A stretch of 64,000 nucleotides of DNA, from positions 62,001 through 126,000 of the forward strand of contig CAMPKC010000004.1 in the NCBI GenBank assembly GCA_946887045.1, written 5' to 3'. The position numbers and the translations under genes were made by a program. The notes beneath the pieces were generated by a model. It made no database searches. It saw only the letters and a program-made list of their open reading frames with translations, and was not told the origin of the DNA. Origin of the DNA: an uncultured Sphingobacteriaceae bacterium. Lineage in GTDB: Bacteria; Bacteroidota; Bacteroidia; Sphingobacteriales; Sphingobacteriaceae. The stretch's first letter is position 1, and each line of letters opens with the position of its first letter. This document shows positions 47,865 through 56,688 of this stretch, piece by piece.

Positions 47865-48233
47865 GATAACGGCCGGACTAGAACCGCCAGGCATTAATCC
47901 GCGGCTTAGCTTCACCAGCGAATACTCAAGGACGAGCGCGGGATACACTCCCGAAATGGCCACGCTGATGTTATCTGCCAAGGCATGGTTGTAGGTGGTG
48001 GCCTTACTTGGCCTATTCCTGAAGCCAACATCCAGCACAGTTCTCAAGGGGTTTAAAAAGGCGGTCACCATTCGGAACTTCGCCTGCTGCGCCACCTGAG
48101 CGGGTGATAGCTGCCTGTTCTTTCTAATCCGTGGCATACCCCTCATGTAGTCGATGCCTCTCCAGGCACTGCCTACTATCTGATCAATTTTTCCGGATAA
48201 ATTTCTTAAAATCCCTCTACTAAACTTTCCCAT
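47862..48233 (-). pseudogene. DUF6266 family protein, 3'-truncated
   Basis: 123 residues starting MGKFSRGILRNLSGKIDQIV, with GSAWRGIDYMRGMPRIRKN, QQAKFRMVTAFLNPLRTVLD and VGFRNRP. This is the N-terminal part of DUF6266, a Bacteroidota family of about 200 residues with unknown function. The frame ends at the boundary with the integrase fragment (…LMPGGSSPAVI), so the C-terminal half is lost. Start is ATG 48231-48233. Confidence 0.65.
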
Positions 48234-48412
48234 AATGTTTAAATTTTAAAGGTTAAAAAATCTGTTTCTGCAGTTCTTCATTAGCGCTAAATTTTGTTCT
48301 GCTGAAGCAAACATAAGGGCGTTTTTAAGGATTAGTAGCTGTTTTTGAGGCGCTTGCCGAACTTTGCGAGGATTTGCGAGAACTTGCCGAAGATTGCGAA
48401 GTTGTAGGTACT

Positions 48413-48500
48413 TTCTTCGGGACTTGTTCGGAAAAAGGGGGGGACTTGTTCGGAAATTTCCGAAGCTGTCCCGAAGCAGTCTCGAACAAGTCCCGAAGAA
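48413..48500. repeat. Long inverted repeat with internal palindrome
   Basis: TTCTTCGGGACTTGTTCG (48413-48430) pairs perfectly with 48483-48500. Inside is the 16-bp palindrome TTCGGAAATTTCCGAA (48449-48464). It would fold into a branched stem. Confidence 0.65.
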
Positions 48501-48519
48501 GGGCTGGCTCGAAACGCAT

Positions 48520-48786
48520 TTTGTCTCACCCTGAAATCAGCTTGCCAGCAAAAAAATCAGGGAAAACATTCAGGCATATAACGGCTTGAGGCCACACAGC
48601 AGCTGTGACTTTCTCACTCCTGAACAGGCACACTTAAAAATAGGAATACTCAAAAAGAGATGGAAGAACCGGAGCTATAAATTAAATGAAAAAATACTTG
48701 TATACCTCCACTACAATTAACACCTTGCAGTGTATAGTTAATCTACAATTAATCCCCTAATCTGTATAGATTCAGGGTGAGACAAA
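48520..48786. mobile_element. Possible MITE
   Basis: A 267-bp unit with perfect 16-bp terminal inverted repeats (TTTGTCTCACCCTGAA at 48520-48535; complement at 48771-48786). No transposase and no clear target duplication. A similar TGAGACAAAAT lies at about 45238-45248. Confidence 0.4.
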
Positions 48787-49328
48787 TTATACACACTGCC
48801 TGGCCTTGTAGGGGACAGCTTCGGGGGAGCCGCCTAAAATTCCGAACGTGTCTCGAACGTGATACACTAAGGGTAGGGCGTCGATACGGACAGGCATTTT
48901 AAATACTCATAAAGGCAAGTTTTTTATCAGATGAACAATTGTCTCCTAAAAACAGATTTGTCATTGGCTGTTAAAGAGGTTTTTTCCTGCAGTACTAAAA
49001 AAGGGAGTTTGTTCGGGAGCTCTTCGGAAAATTCACAGAAAAACCAAAAATATTTTTGCTTAGTGTACCTGGTAAAGAGCAGGGAAACGGGGAGAATTGG
49101 CTGTTGCGGTCCCAGGAAAGGTCCACACTTTTTTGCGCCAGTTCCACACTTTCTACGCTCTATCGGAATTGCATAATCTAAAAAGGGGCAACACCAAAAA
49201 CTGATGATAATTAGACCCCAACCTGATTAAAATCATCTTGATGATACGATTCACGTAGTATTTTCAATTTAGTAATCCGCGTAACTTAAGACATGTAAAC
49301 TAACTAGAGTACAAATTAATCTACGAAC

Positions 49329-49565
49329 ATGCCCATTATCACAATTAAACACGAAGGCAGAGTCTACCAAAGAGTTATATCTAAAAAGCAGGGGTTCTAT
49401 GTTATGGAATCAAAAGGCCTGGAATATTGGTTTGGAAAGGATTTTCACAAGTATCCATCCACTCATGGCTGGCATATTATCAATGATAAGAGCCTGCCTG
49501 ATTTCATGATGGAATTAGTATCTGAGGAGCTGCAGCGGTTAAGTATGGAACATACTGCTGTGTAG
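49329..49565 (+). CDS. Small hypothetical protein
   Basis: 78 residues (starts MPIITIKHEGRVYQRVI; ends LVSEELQRLSMEHTAV). No signal peptide or TM segment; it has a beta-rich start and a helical C-terminus. I do not recognise a family. Support comes from a good ATG, sustained coding-like composition and a hairpin terminator 38 nt after the stop. Confidence 0.6.
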   Translation: MPIITIKHEGRVYQRVISKKQGFYVMESKGLEYWFGKDFHKYPSTHGWHIINDKSLPDFMMELVSEELQRLSMEHTAV

Positions 49566-49602
49566 GAGTTATCTGTTATAAAATAGGCTTGCTATGTAAA
49601 AA

Positions 49603-49635
49603 AGAAAAGCTCACCGTGCTTCGGAGAGCTTTTCT
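49603..49635. terminator. Bidirectional terminator
   Basis: AGAAAAGCTC and GAGCTTTTCT form a 10-bp stem between two convergent genes, with A- and T-rich flanks. Confidence 0.75.
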
Positions 49636-49636
49636 C

Positions 49637-49840
49637 TCATCTAATAGTGCCTGGCTCATGATCCGGACCAAATGTCCGTGAATTCGATCTTCCGTGACTT
49701 GAGTGCTTTGGCACATAATCGTGGTGGTCCACACCCGTCGACTCTTTTTTAGTCTCCGAGTCCGTTTTTACGCCTTGTTCATTTTTAAGCTCTGCTTCAT
49801 CATTTCCAAGGGCTTTGTCAGATTTTGATTGATTTTCCAT
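49637..49840 (-). CDS. Small hydrophilic hypothetical protein
   Basis: 67 residues from ATG 49838-49840 (MENQSKSDKALGNDEAELKN, ending FGPDHEPGTIR). It is highly charged and Ser/Lys-rich, probably disordered. A frame to 49912 exists, but its extra codons span an AT-rich promoter-like stretch. Function unknown. Confidence 0.5.
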   Translation of the reverse strand: MENQSKSDKALGNDEAELKNEQGVKTDSETKKESTGVDHHDYVPKHSSHGRSNSRTFGPDHEPGTIR

Positions 49841-50021
49841 GGTTTTCTTTTTATCCCGGTTAAATTCAATGGTAATCTTACTTTCTTTTAAAGATACAAA
49901 AAACATATGCATTAAAAAAGGCCCATTTGGAATGCATATAATTATTTATGAGGGATTTAAAGATTAATAGTGACTTAAGTCCGTCACTATCATAGTAAAG
50001 ATTCGAACAATTAACGATAAA

Positions 50022-51086
50022 CTAAAAAACCGCCTTTGACCAGTTCATGGGATTCACCTTACTAAGCTCGCCACGCAAATCTGTTTCGAGAAGAGCAGAA
50101 ATGCGGTCATAGGTAAATCCGCGTGCTAAAAGAAACATTAATTTTGTAACAGCGGCCTCATAAGTCATGTCAAAACCGCTGACAACGCCCATATTCTTTA
50201 GATCACGACTTGTTTCGTAACGCCCTAATTCAACGCTGCCAACTTTACATTGAGAAATATCGAGGATTATCTTCCCACTTTTAATGGCAGTGTCGAGGCA
50301 ATCTAAAAACCATTTTTCTGTTGTTGAATTGCCTGCCCCAAAAGACTCTAAGATTATTGCATCTGTTGCCGAACTAACTATTGCGCCAACAGTTTCTTTA
50401 CTGATACCAGGATATAGTTTTAAAACAGCAATTTTATTATTTAATTTTTTATGAACCCTGAAAACACACTCATCGCATTTGCGAATGCTACTATCATTAA
50501 AGCGTAAATGCACTCCGGCTTCAGCCAAAACAGGATAATTTGGCGACCTGAAGGCTTCAAACTTAGCAGAGTTGTATTTAAATGAACGATTACCGCGGAA
50601 AAGTTGAAAATCAAAATAAATGCAAACTTCAGGAACCCTCGCTTTACCGTTTGCCATTTTAGCCGATGCAATTTCAAGGGCGGTAATCAGGTTTTCTTTT
50701 GCATCTGTCCGGATCTCGCCAATGGGCAACTGGGAGCCGGTAAAAATAACAGGCTTGTTTAACCCTTCCAGCATAAAGCTCAAAGCTGAGGCAGTAAAGG
50801 CCATGGTATCAGAGCCATGAAGAATCACGAAACCATCGTATGCTTCATAGTTCTTTTCGATCAGCTCTGCCAATTCAATCCAAATAACCGGCGACATATT
50901 CGATGAATCAATAATTTCATCAAAAGAATGAACGGTTATCTGATAGGGAAGGCGTTGTAATTCAGGAACGTTTTCGGTAATATGTTCAAAATCCAGAGGC
51001 TTTAATACACCCGTTAGTTTGTCCTGAACCATCCCAATAGTCCCCCCGGTGTAAATAATTAAAACCTTTGTCATTCCGAAACTCAA
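50022..51086 (-). CDS. ansA: Type I L-asparaginase
   Basis: 354 residues with both catalytic Thr motifs, IIYTGGTIGMV at about 9-19 and LHGSDTMAFTASALS at about 93-107. Also visible are FTGSQLPIGEIRTDA and a C-terminal FLLARGFTYDRISALLETD. No signal peptide is seen, so it is the cytosolic type. It hydrolyses asparagine to aspartate and ammonia. The next gene upstream is tatD, 33 bp away in the same direction, so they may be co-transcribed. Confidence 0.93.
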   Translation of the reverse strand: MSFGMTKVLIIYTGGTIGMVQDKLTGVLKPLDFEHITENVPELQRLPYQITVHSFDEIIDSSNMSPVIWIELAELIEKNYEAYDGFVILHGSDTMAFTASALSFMLEGLNKPVIFTGSQLPIGEIRTDAKENLITALEIASAKMANGKARVPEVCIYFDFQLFRGNRSFKYNSAKFEAFRSPNYPVLAEAGVHLRFNDSSIRKCDECVFRVHKKLNNKIAVLKLYPGISKETVGAIVSSATDAIILESFGAGNSTTEKWFLDCLDTAIKSGKIILDISQCKVGSVELGRYETSRDLKNMGVVSGFDMTYEAAVTKLMFLLARGFTYDRISALLETDLRGELSKVNPMNWSKAVF

Positions 51087-51119
51087 TTATTTTCTAAAGA
51101 TATGAAAGGAAAGTCTTTG

Positions 51120-51887
51120 TCAAACCCCAAAAATATTTTTTGAATTTTCTGTGGTAATGTCGGCAACAATCTCAATCGAAACTTCCTTAATGTCTGCAAC
51201 TTTTTGTGCTATATACGTAAGAAAACTACTTTCGTTCGGTTTTCCTCTAAATGGCACCGGCGTTAAATAAGGTGAATCCGTTTCAAGAACGATATTTTTT
51301 AAATCTAATTGCTGAACGACTTTATCCAGGCCTGAATTTTTATAAGTAACCACCCCTCCGATACCAAGGTAAAAACCGAGATCAATAATCAAATCAGCTT
51401 GCTCTTTTGTTCCTGTAAAGCAGTGGAATATTCCCCTCAGCGTCTCATCCTTTTCAGAAAGCAATAATTCATATACCTCATCGAAAGCTTCCCTGCAATG
51501 GATAACAATCGGCAGGTTCAATTCTTTAGCCCAGGAAATTTGCTCACGGAAAGTCTCCTCCTGCATTGTCAATGTGGTTTTATCCCAATATAAGTCTATG
51601 CCAATCTCCCCGATCGCATATATCTTATTTTTAGCGATCGCTTGTCTTATTAACCCGAGTTCCGTTTTATAATTTTCTTTTACATCGCATGGATGCAAGC
51701 CTAACATTGCAAAACAATGTTCCGGATACTCTGATACAAGTTCGGAAACCATGGAAATAGATTCAGAATCTACATTTGGCAGAAAAAGACGTTGAACCTG
51801 ATTATCCAGACAACGCTGCATTAGTAGTTTCCTTTTTTCAGCATCTCTTTCGTAGTAAAGATGCGTGTGTGTATCCGTGAGAATCAT
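51120..51887 (-). CDS. TatD family metal-dependent hydrolase
   Basis: 255 residues with the amidohydrolase-fold metal ligands in order: DTHTHLYY near the N-terminus, GEIGIDLYWD, VIHCRE, FHCFTGTKEQA and ETDSPYLTPVPFRG. Family members act as deoxyribonucleases in DNA repair or quality control. The length is normal. It lies between nadE (54 bp upstream) and the asparaginase gene. Confidence 0.93.
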   Translation of the reverse strand: MILTDTHTHLYYERDAEKRKLLMQRCLDNQVQRLFLPNVDSESISMVSELVSEYPEHCFAMLGLHPCDVKENYKTELGLIRQAIAKNKIYAIGEIGIDLYWDKTTLTMQEETFREQISWAKELNLPIVIHCREAFDEVYELLLSEKDETLRGIFHCFTGTKEQADLIIDLGFYLGIGGVVTYKNSGLDKVVQQLDLKNIVLETDSPYLTPVPFRGKPNESSFLTYIAQKVADIKEVSIEIVADITTENSKNIFGV

Positions 51888-51941
51888 TTTTTTGCAAATA
51901 TAGCGTAAAGCTGAAAGATCGCCCGATGTCCCAGTAGTTTA

Positions 51942-53582
51942 TTACGACAAGTACTTTCCTACTATAGGCATCCTTCGCCCCATGCCAAAAGCTTTGGGTG
52001 ATACGCGTAAAATAGGCGGAGTTTGATATCGTTTAAACTCAGCTTTATTTACCATTGCAATAACTTTTTTAACGAGTTGCTCATCAAAGCCCTGAGCGAT
52101 TATGTCGCGGGAACTCTTCTTTAACTCTATATACTGATATAGTAGTTTATCGAGAATATCGTAGTCTGGTAGCGAATCGCTATCCTTCTGACCAGGACGT
52201 AACTCGGCAGATGGCGGCTTTACAATGCTATTTAAAGGAATTATTTCTCTTTCGCGATTTATGTACTCTGCCAGCTGATAAACCTGAGTTTTATATACGT
52301 CTCCCAATACTGCGATGGCACCGGCCATATCACCATATAGTGTGCCGTAGCCAACCGCGCATTCGCTTTTATTAGAAGTATTTAAGAGTATGTAGCCAAA
52401 TTTATTTGAGAAGGCCATTACTATCACAGCGCGACAACGAGCCTGTATATTTTCTTCAGCAATATTAAAAGGTAAACCTTTAAACACCGGAGCAAGCATA
52501 GAATCGAAAGCATCGGCGGCATCCTTAATGGAAATAAGCTCGTGTTTACAGCCCAGGTTTTTAACCAGATCTAAAGCATCCTGCACGGAATGACCCGTAG
52601 AATATTTTGAAGGCATCAATACTGCCATAACATTTTCGGGACCAAGAGCTTCGGCAGCTAAGGCGCAAACAAGTGCGGAATCGATTCCGCCTGACAAGCC
52701 AAGGACTGCTTTACTAAAACCTGATTTATAAAAATAATCCCGAATACCCAAAAGTAGCGCCTGATGAATTTGCTCTATATCCGGGGCGGGATTATAATCC
52801 ATCTTTTGATGGCTCCTGATTACATTGTCATCAAATTCATATGTCCGGATATCTTCTTTAAAGTAATTCAGTTGATCAAGCAATTCGCCTGCTGCATTAA
52901 AAACAAGCGAGCCGCCATCGAAAATTATTTCAGTTTGTGATCCAACTTGATTGACATACAGCAACGGCAATTTATATTTCTTACAATTATCACTCAACAC
53001 CTTATAGCGATTATCATCATGATTGTAAGAAAAAGGTGAGGCGGCAATATTGATCATAAAATCCGGCTGATCTTTGATCAATTCATCCATTGGAGCGGAT
53101 ATATATAGAGGATTATCGTTGATATTCCATAAATCTTCGCAAATAGTTAAAGCGATTTTCTTGCCTTTAAAATCTATGCAAAAGAAATTAGTTGCTGGTT
53201 CAAAATACCGGTACTCGTCAAAAACATCATACGTGGGCAGCAATGCTTTATTAACAATATGTTGGACACTGCCATTCTCAATAAAATAAGCGGAATTGAA
53301 TAAATCTTTCCCTTCTGTTCTTGGGTTTTTTGTGGGAGCGCCTAAAATACATGCAATATCTGTACAAGCAGCTGCAACTTGCTTTACAGCCTCATCGCAC
53401 AACTCTATAAATTCGGAAAACTCCAGAAAATCTCTCGGCGGATAGCCACAAATAGCTAATTCAGCAAATACAACCAAGTCCGCACCCTGTTGCTTTGCAT
53501 AATTGATGGCCTTAATAATTTTTGTTGAATTTGATTCGAAATTACCGATGTGATAATTTAATTGAGCTAGTGCAATCTTCAT
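51942..53582 (-). CDS. nadE: Glutamine-dependent NAD+ synthase
   Basis: 546 residues in two domains. The N-terminal nitrilase-like glutaminase domain (about 1-265) has the Glu of VFAELAICGYP, Lys of KALLPTYDVFDE and Cys of ALTICEDLW. The C-terminal NAD synthetase domain (about 270-546) has the ATP-binding LGLSGGIDSAL and NTSNKSECAVGYGTLYGDM. It makes NAD+ from nicotinate adenine dinucleotide using glutamine nitrogen. The layout is complete. Confidence 0.95.
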   Translation of the reverse strand: MKIALAQLNYHIGNFESNSTKIIKAINYAKQQGADLVVFAELAICGYPPRDFLEFSEFIELCDEAVKQVAAACTDIACILGAPTKNPRTEGKDLFNSAYFIENGSVQHIVNKALLPTYDVFDEYRYFEPATNFFCIDFKGKKIALTICEDLWNINDNPLYISAPMDELIKDQPDFMINIAASPFSYNHDDNRYKVLSDNCKKYKLPLLYVNQVGSQTEIIFDGGSLVFNAAGELLDQLNYFKEDIRTYEFDDNVIRSHQKMDYNPAPDIEQIHQALLLGIRDYFYKSGFSKAVLGLSGGIDSALVCALAAEALGPENVMAVLMPSKYSTGHSVQDALDLVKNLGCKHELISIKDAADAFDSMLAPVFKGLPFNIAEENIQARCRAVIVMAFSNKFGYILLNTSNKSECAVGYGTLYGDMAGAIAVLGDVYKTQVYQLAEYINREREIIPLNSIVKPPSAELRPGQKDSDSLPDYDILDKLLYQYIELKKSSRDIIAQGFDEQLVKKVIAMVNKAEFKRYQTPPILRVSPKAFGMGRRMPIVGKYLS

Positions 53583-53600
53583 TTACGTATAAGAAGTTTA

Positions 53601-54236
53601 TTAAAAAAACAATGCCAGATTTAATGTCACAAAAGGATTTCGTGAATCAAAATCTTTAAACGTTTTAGTAAATCCGTTATTAAAAGTAACGCCGGTAAGG
53701 GCAGTTAAGTTTCTACCAACATTCCATTCGGCTCCTCCACCCATTATCAGGCCCAATCTTCCCGAGTTCACTTCCGATGAAATCGAAACATCTTCCAATG
53801 TTTCATTGGTTCCAAAAGTTACTGCATCTTTTTTTGCAGAAATATTAATTCCGGTTCCTAAACCGAACTGTCCGTAGAACCGGCCCTGATCCGAAGGGTT
53901 ACTTTTAAGCTTTAAAGTAAAAGGAATTTCAATATACTGAAGTTTATATTCATCAGTGGAAACATTCGTCCTGACAGCTTTACTCTGCAAGGATGTCACA
54001 GTGAAGGCTGTTGAAAAATAATAATTTTTTGCAAAGCCGATATCCGCAATCACCCCGTATGAAAATCCAGCCCTACTTCCATCAGATACTAATCTGTTAG
54101 CGTCATCCGTCGACCAGCTTAGGTTAGGAGACAATGTAAATCCTAATTTGAAATTCTTTTCAATTTCCTGGCTTTGCCCGAAAAAAGGAATTAAGAAAAT
54201 GCTGGCAATTACTAATAGGTGTCTCATAAGTTTCAA
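53601..54236 (-). CDS. Outer-membrane beta-barrel protein (PorT-like)
   Basis: 211 residues with a signal peptide (LLVIASIFLIPFFGQSQ) and a series of amphipathic beta-strands ending in the aromatic C-terminal NPFVTLNLALFF, typical of OMP_b-brl_2/PorT-type barrels. PorT takes part in the type IX secretion/gliding machinery, and gldB follows divergently. General barrel assignment is firm; PorT identity is only likely. Confidence 0.7.
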   Translation of the reverse strand: MKLMRHLLVIASIFLIPFFGQSQEIEKNFKLGFTLSPNLSWSTDDANRLVSDGSRAGFSYGVIADIGFAKNYYFSTAFTVTSLQSKAVRTNVSTDEYKLQYIEIPFTLKLKSNPSDQGRFYGQFGLGTGINISAKKDAVTFGTNETLEDVSISSEVNSGRLGLIMGGGAEWNVGRNLTALTGVTFNNGFTKTFKDFDSRNPFVTLNLALFF

Positions 54237-54289
54237 AGGTATAATCTGTCTCTTCTCTTTGATTTTGCTATTTTCGCTTTAGAAATCAT

Positions 54290-55321
54290 ATGAATACTAA
54301 AAGCATTTTCCAAATCTACCTGTTTTTTTTTATTGGCCTGTTTGTATTCGGCTGCAAGAATAAGAAAGATGTTGATGTAAGTAACATAAATCTTGACATA
54401 AAGATTGAAAGATTTGATAAAGACTTAAGCGCATTAACCGTTTCAGAGTACCGGCAGCAAGCCAGTCAGCTTCAACAAAAATATGGTGTCTTTTACATGG
54501 ATTTTATGGAGGGAATGCTTAGCGTGGGAAACCCAGGCACTGAGGAGTACTTTCAAAATCTTAAAACTGTGTTATCCGCTCCGGACTACAATGCTTTGAA
54601 AAATGAAGTTCAGCAAAAGTATCCCGATCTAGAGAAGCAGGAACAAGAATTGACCGACGCATTTAAGCACGTTAAGTATTACTACCCTAAACAGCCCATT
54701 CCGCGAATTATTTCTTTCTTTTCTGGATTCTCGGTACAAACTCCCATCGGAAATAATTACATCGGCATTGGTCTGGATATGTTTTTGGGATCTGATTCAA
54801 AATTTTACCCAGCCTTAAGAAGCAGCATACCGGCTTATATTTCAAGGCGTTTTACTCCCGAAAATATAACACCCCGAGTTATGGAGGCATTTATCCGCGA
54901 AGAAATGTTTCCGGAACCAGACCAGGTTACATCATTAATGCAAAAGATGATTTACAACGGTAAAATCCTGTATTTTATGGATGCCGCAATGCCTGACGTT
55001 CCGGATTCTTTGAAAATCGGATATACAAGCCAACAACAACAATGGGCCGAAGAATATGAAAGTGGAATCTGGGCTTATTTTTTAGAACAAAATCTTTTGT
55101 TTGAAACCGATTACTATAAGATTCAGAAATACCTCACAGAAGCACCATTTACGCCTGGTATAGGAGATAAAAATGAATCGGCACCAAAGCTTGCAGTTTT
55201 TACGGGATGGAAAATTGTGAAGAAATACATGGAGAACAATCCATCTGTCACAATCCAGGACTTAATGCAGGATATGGATTTACAGAAGATCTTAGACAAA
55301 TCGAAATATCGTCCGGATTAA
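54290..55321 (+). CDS. gldB: Gliding motility lipoprotein GldB
   Basis: 343 residues with lipobox FVFGCKNKK. It has the GldB-typical start (NLDIKIERFDKDL, YGVFYMDFMEGMLSVGNPG), a middle FFSGFSVQTPIGNNYIGIGLDMFLG, and IPAYISRRFTPENITPRVMEAFI. GldB is needed for gliding and T9SS assembly in flavobacteria and is conserved in non-gliding relatives. Its stop overlaps by 4 bp the stop of the convergent gene at 55318. Confidence 0.88.
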   Translation: MNTKSIFQIYLFFFIGLFVFGCKNKKDVDVSNINLDIKIERFDKDLSALTVSEYRQQASQLQQKYGVFYMDFMEGMLSVGNPGTEEYFQNLKTVLSAPDYNALKNEVQQKYPDLEKQEQELTDAFKHVKYYYPKQPIPRIISFFSGFSVQTPIGNNYIGIGLDMFLGSDSKFYPALRSSIPAYISRRFTPENITPRVMEAFIREEMFPEPDQVTSLMQKMIYNGKILYFMDAAMPDVPDSLKIGYTSQQQQWAEEYESGIWAYFLEQNLLFETDYYKIQKYLTEAPFTPGIGDKNESAPKLAVFTGWKIVKKYMENNPSVTIQDLMQDMDLQKILDKSKYRPD

Positions 55322-55968
55322 TCGGGTAAACTGTCAATTGGCGCAATAGTAATTTTACCGTCGCGACCGATCCCTCCTGAATAAATCCGCCCGTTAGGGA
55401 GCTGTCCTAAAGGCCTGCCCGATCCAGTGCGTATCTGACCTAAAAGGATTGCAATATCTGTTTGTGGATTAACTGAATATCCTCCGGCTCTATTTCTGAT
55501 CGAAACAAAGCTTGCACTTTTCTTATCTGCAATCTGAGGCCTCTGTCCGCCAGACAAATAGCTCAACAAAACATGTCCGCCGTTTCCATTGTCATAATGC
55601 CTGTTGGAAGCTCTGGCATCCTCTCCGGAAACATCAATATAAAGGCTTCTTAGCTGAACAAAATTTATTGAAAGATTTAAATCAGTTCCGTTATTCTTAC
55701 TATCGTTGCCACTGATAACAACATCTTTACCTATAACGGCATATTTTACAACAAGATTCACTTTTTTCTTGGCTACAAACGACAATTTAGATTTATCCTT
55801 CATTATCAGTGTATCAATAAAAATTGAAGTTATAGAGTCGCCCTCAGTGATAGAATAAGATCTTCTGGAATCTATCATCAACTTATCAAGCCTAATGGAT
55901 TTCGATGTAACTTGCCCTATAGAAATATACGGCAAAATCAGCGTAAAAAATAAGAATATAGATTTCAT
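55318..55968 (-). CDS. Secreted hypothetical protein
   Basis: 216 residues with a signal peptide (FFTLILPYISIGQ). The mature part is beta-rich with repeating short strands (KLSFVAKKKVNLVVKYAVIG) and Gly/Asn-rich turns (DNGNGGHVLLSYLSGGQRP). The style is like short beta-helix or surface proteins, but I recognise no family. It converges on gldB with overlapping stop codons. Confidence 0.6.
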   Translation of the reverse strand: MKSIFLFFTLILPYISIGQVTSKSIRLDKLMIDSRRSYSITEGDSITSIFIDTLIMKDKSKLSFVAKKKVNLVVKYAVIGKDVVISGNDSKNNGTDLNLSINFVQLRSLYIDVSGEDARASNRHYDNGNGGHVLLSYLSGGQRPQIADKKSASFVSIRNRAGGYSVNPQTDIAILLGQIRTGSGRPLGQLPNGRIYSGGIGRDGKITIAPIDSLPD

Positions 55969-56006
55969 TATTCTATAACGCCGGGCGGAGAGTTATCTTG
56001 TAATAA

Positions 56007-56041
56007 TTTGACTTACAGAGCATTTTGCTCTATAAGTCAAA
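56007..56041 (-). terminator. Hairpin terminator
   Basis: TTTGACTTA..GAGC and its complement GCTC..TAAGTCAAA form a long, slightly bulged stem just after the small membrane-protein gene. Confidence 0.65.
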
Positions 56042-56043
56042 TA

Positions 56044-56262
56044 CTATTTCAGAATATTAATAACTGATTTAAGACAAAGGATTACACCTATTACCAAAAT
56101 AATATTCGATAACAGATCAACAAATCCCCAGTCGGCAATGAAGCGTAATACGGCACCCAAAACAGACACAAAAACACCCACAGCCATTAAAATATAATGA
56201 CTTGGATTATTGGCATTGTCAGTACTTTCGCTTTTTTTATAAGTCTCTACTAGATTCTCCAT
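56044..56262 (-). CDS. Small two-TM membrane protein
   Basis: 72 residues. A polar N-terminus (MENLVETYKKSESTDNANN) is followed by two hydrophobic segments (about 26-43 and 50-68; YILMAVGVFVSVLGAVLRFI and LLSNIILVIGVILCL). No known family is recognised. It has its own terminator. Confidence 0.6.
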   Translation of the reverse strand: MENLVETYKKSESTDNANNPSHYILMAVGVFVSVLGAVLRFIADWGFVDLLSNIILVIGVILCLKSVINILK

Positions 56263-56368
56263 TTCAATAATTTATCCGGCGAAATTACAAATCTGATTCT
56301 ATACAAAAAAGCTTTTAATCTTTTAAAACCATTTTCAATCCCGAGGACTTTAATCTTTAAAAAAGGTT

Positions 56369-56542
56369 ATGGCAAAGTATTCAAAAAAGGCAGGCGAAAA
56401 AGTGGAAGAAGCTATGCATGAAATGAAAGAAGGCAAGCTTAAAACCGGAACAGGTAAAAAAGTAACCTCCAAAAAACAAGCTGTCGCAATAGGCTTGTCG
56501 GAAGCAAGAGAAGCAGGAGCGAAAGTACCAAAAAAGAAGTAG
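56369..56542 (+). CDS. DUF6496 family small basic protein
   Basis: 57 residues, ATG at 56369-56371, stop TAG. The sequence MAKYSKKAGEKVEEAMHEMK, GKKVTSKKQAVAIGLSEARE and AGAKVPKKK matches the DUF6496 pattern, small Lys-rich proteins often seen in bacterial genomes and thought to bind nucleic acid. AAAAAAGG lies 3-10 nt before the ATG. Confidence 0.8.
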   Translation: MAKYSKKAGEKVEEAMHEMKEGKLKTGTGKKVTSKKQAVAIGLSEAREAGAKVPKKK

Positions 56543-56688
56543 AGTATAAATCTAAAATTTCACGCAAAGCTCGCGGGAGCACAAGCATTTTACAATTACA
56601 ACACCTTCTTATCCAGATATATCTTTTTGCTTTCTTTGCGTGTTTTTACTTATTTTGCTTCGCGTGAAATACGCTCTGTCAATATAAG

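Larger units (their letters stand above)
48234..49328. other. Non-coding scar region
   Basis: 1095 bp. It contains the inverted repeat at 48413-48500, a MITE-like unit at 48520-48786, and short repeats such as CGAACGTG twice at about 48843-48861. Open frames here are short, repeat-derived or unconvincing. Confidence 0.55.

Noticed and set aside
48325..48589. Three small overlapping ORFs
   Set aside because: They are translations of the inverted repeat at 48413-48500 on both strands.
48413..48786. CRISPR array
   Set aside because: Repeats are inverted and irregular, without evenly spaced direct repeats or cas genes.
48931..49176. 81-codon ORF
   Set aside because: No start-site support, low-complexity sequence and no terminator; it may be chance in the scar region.
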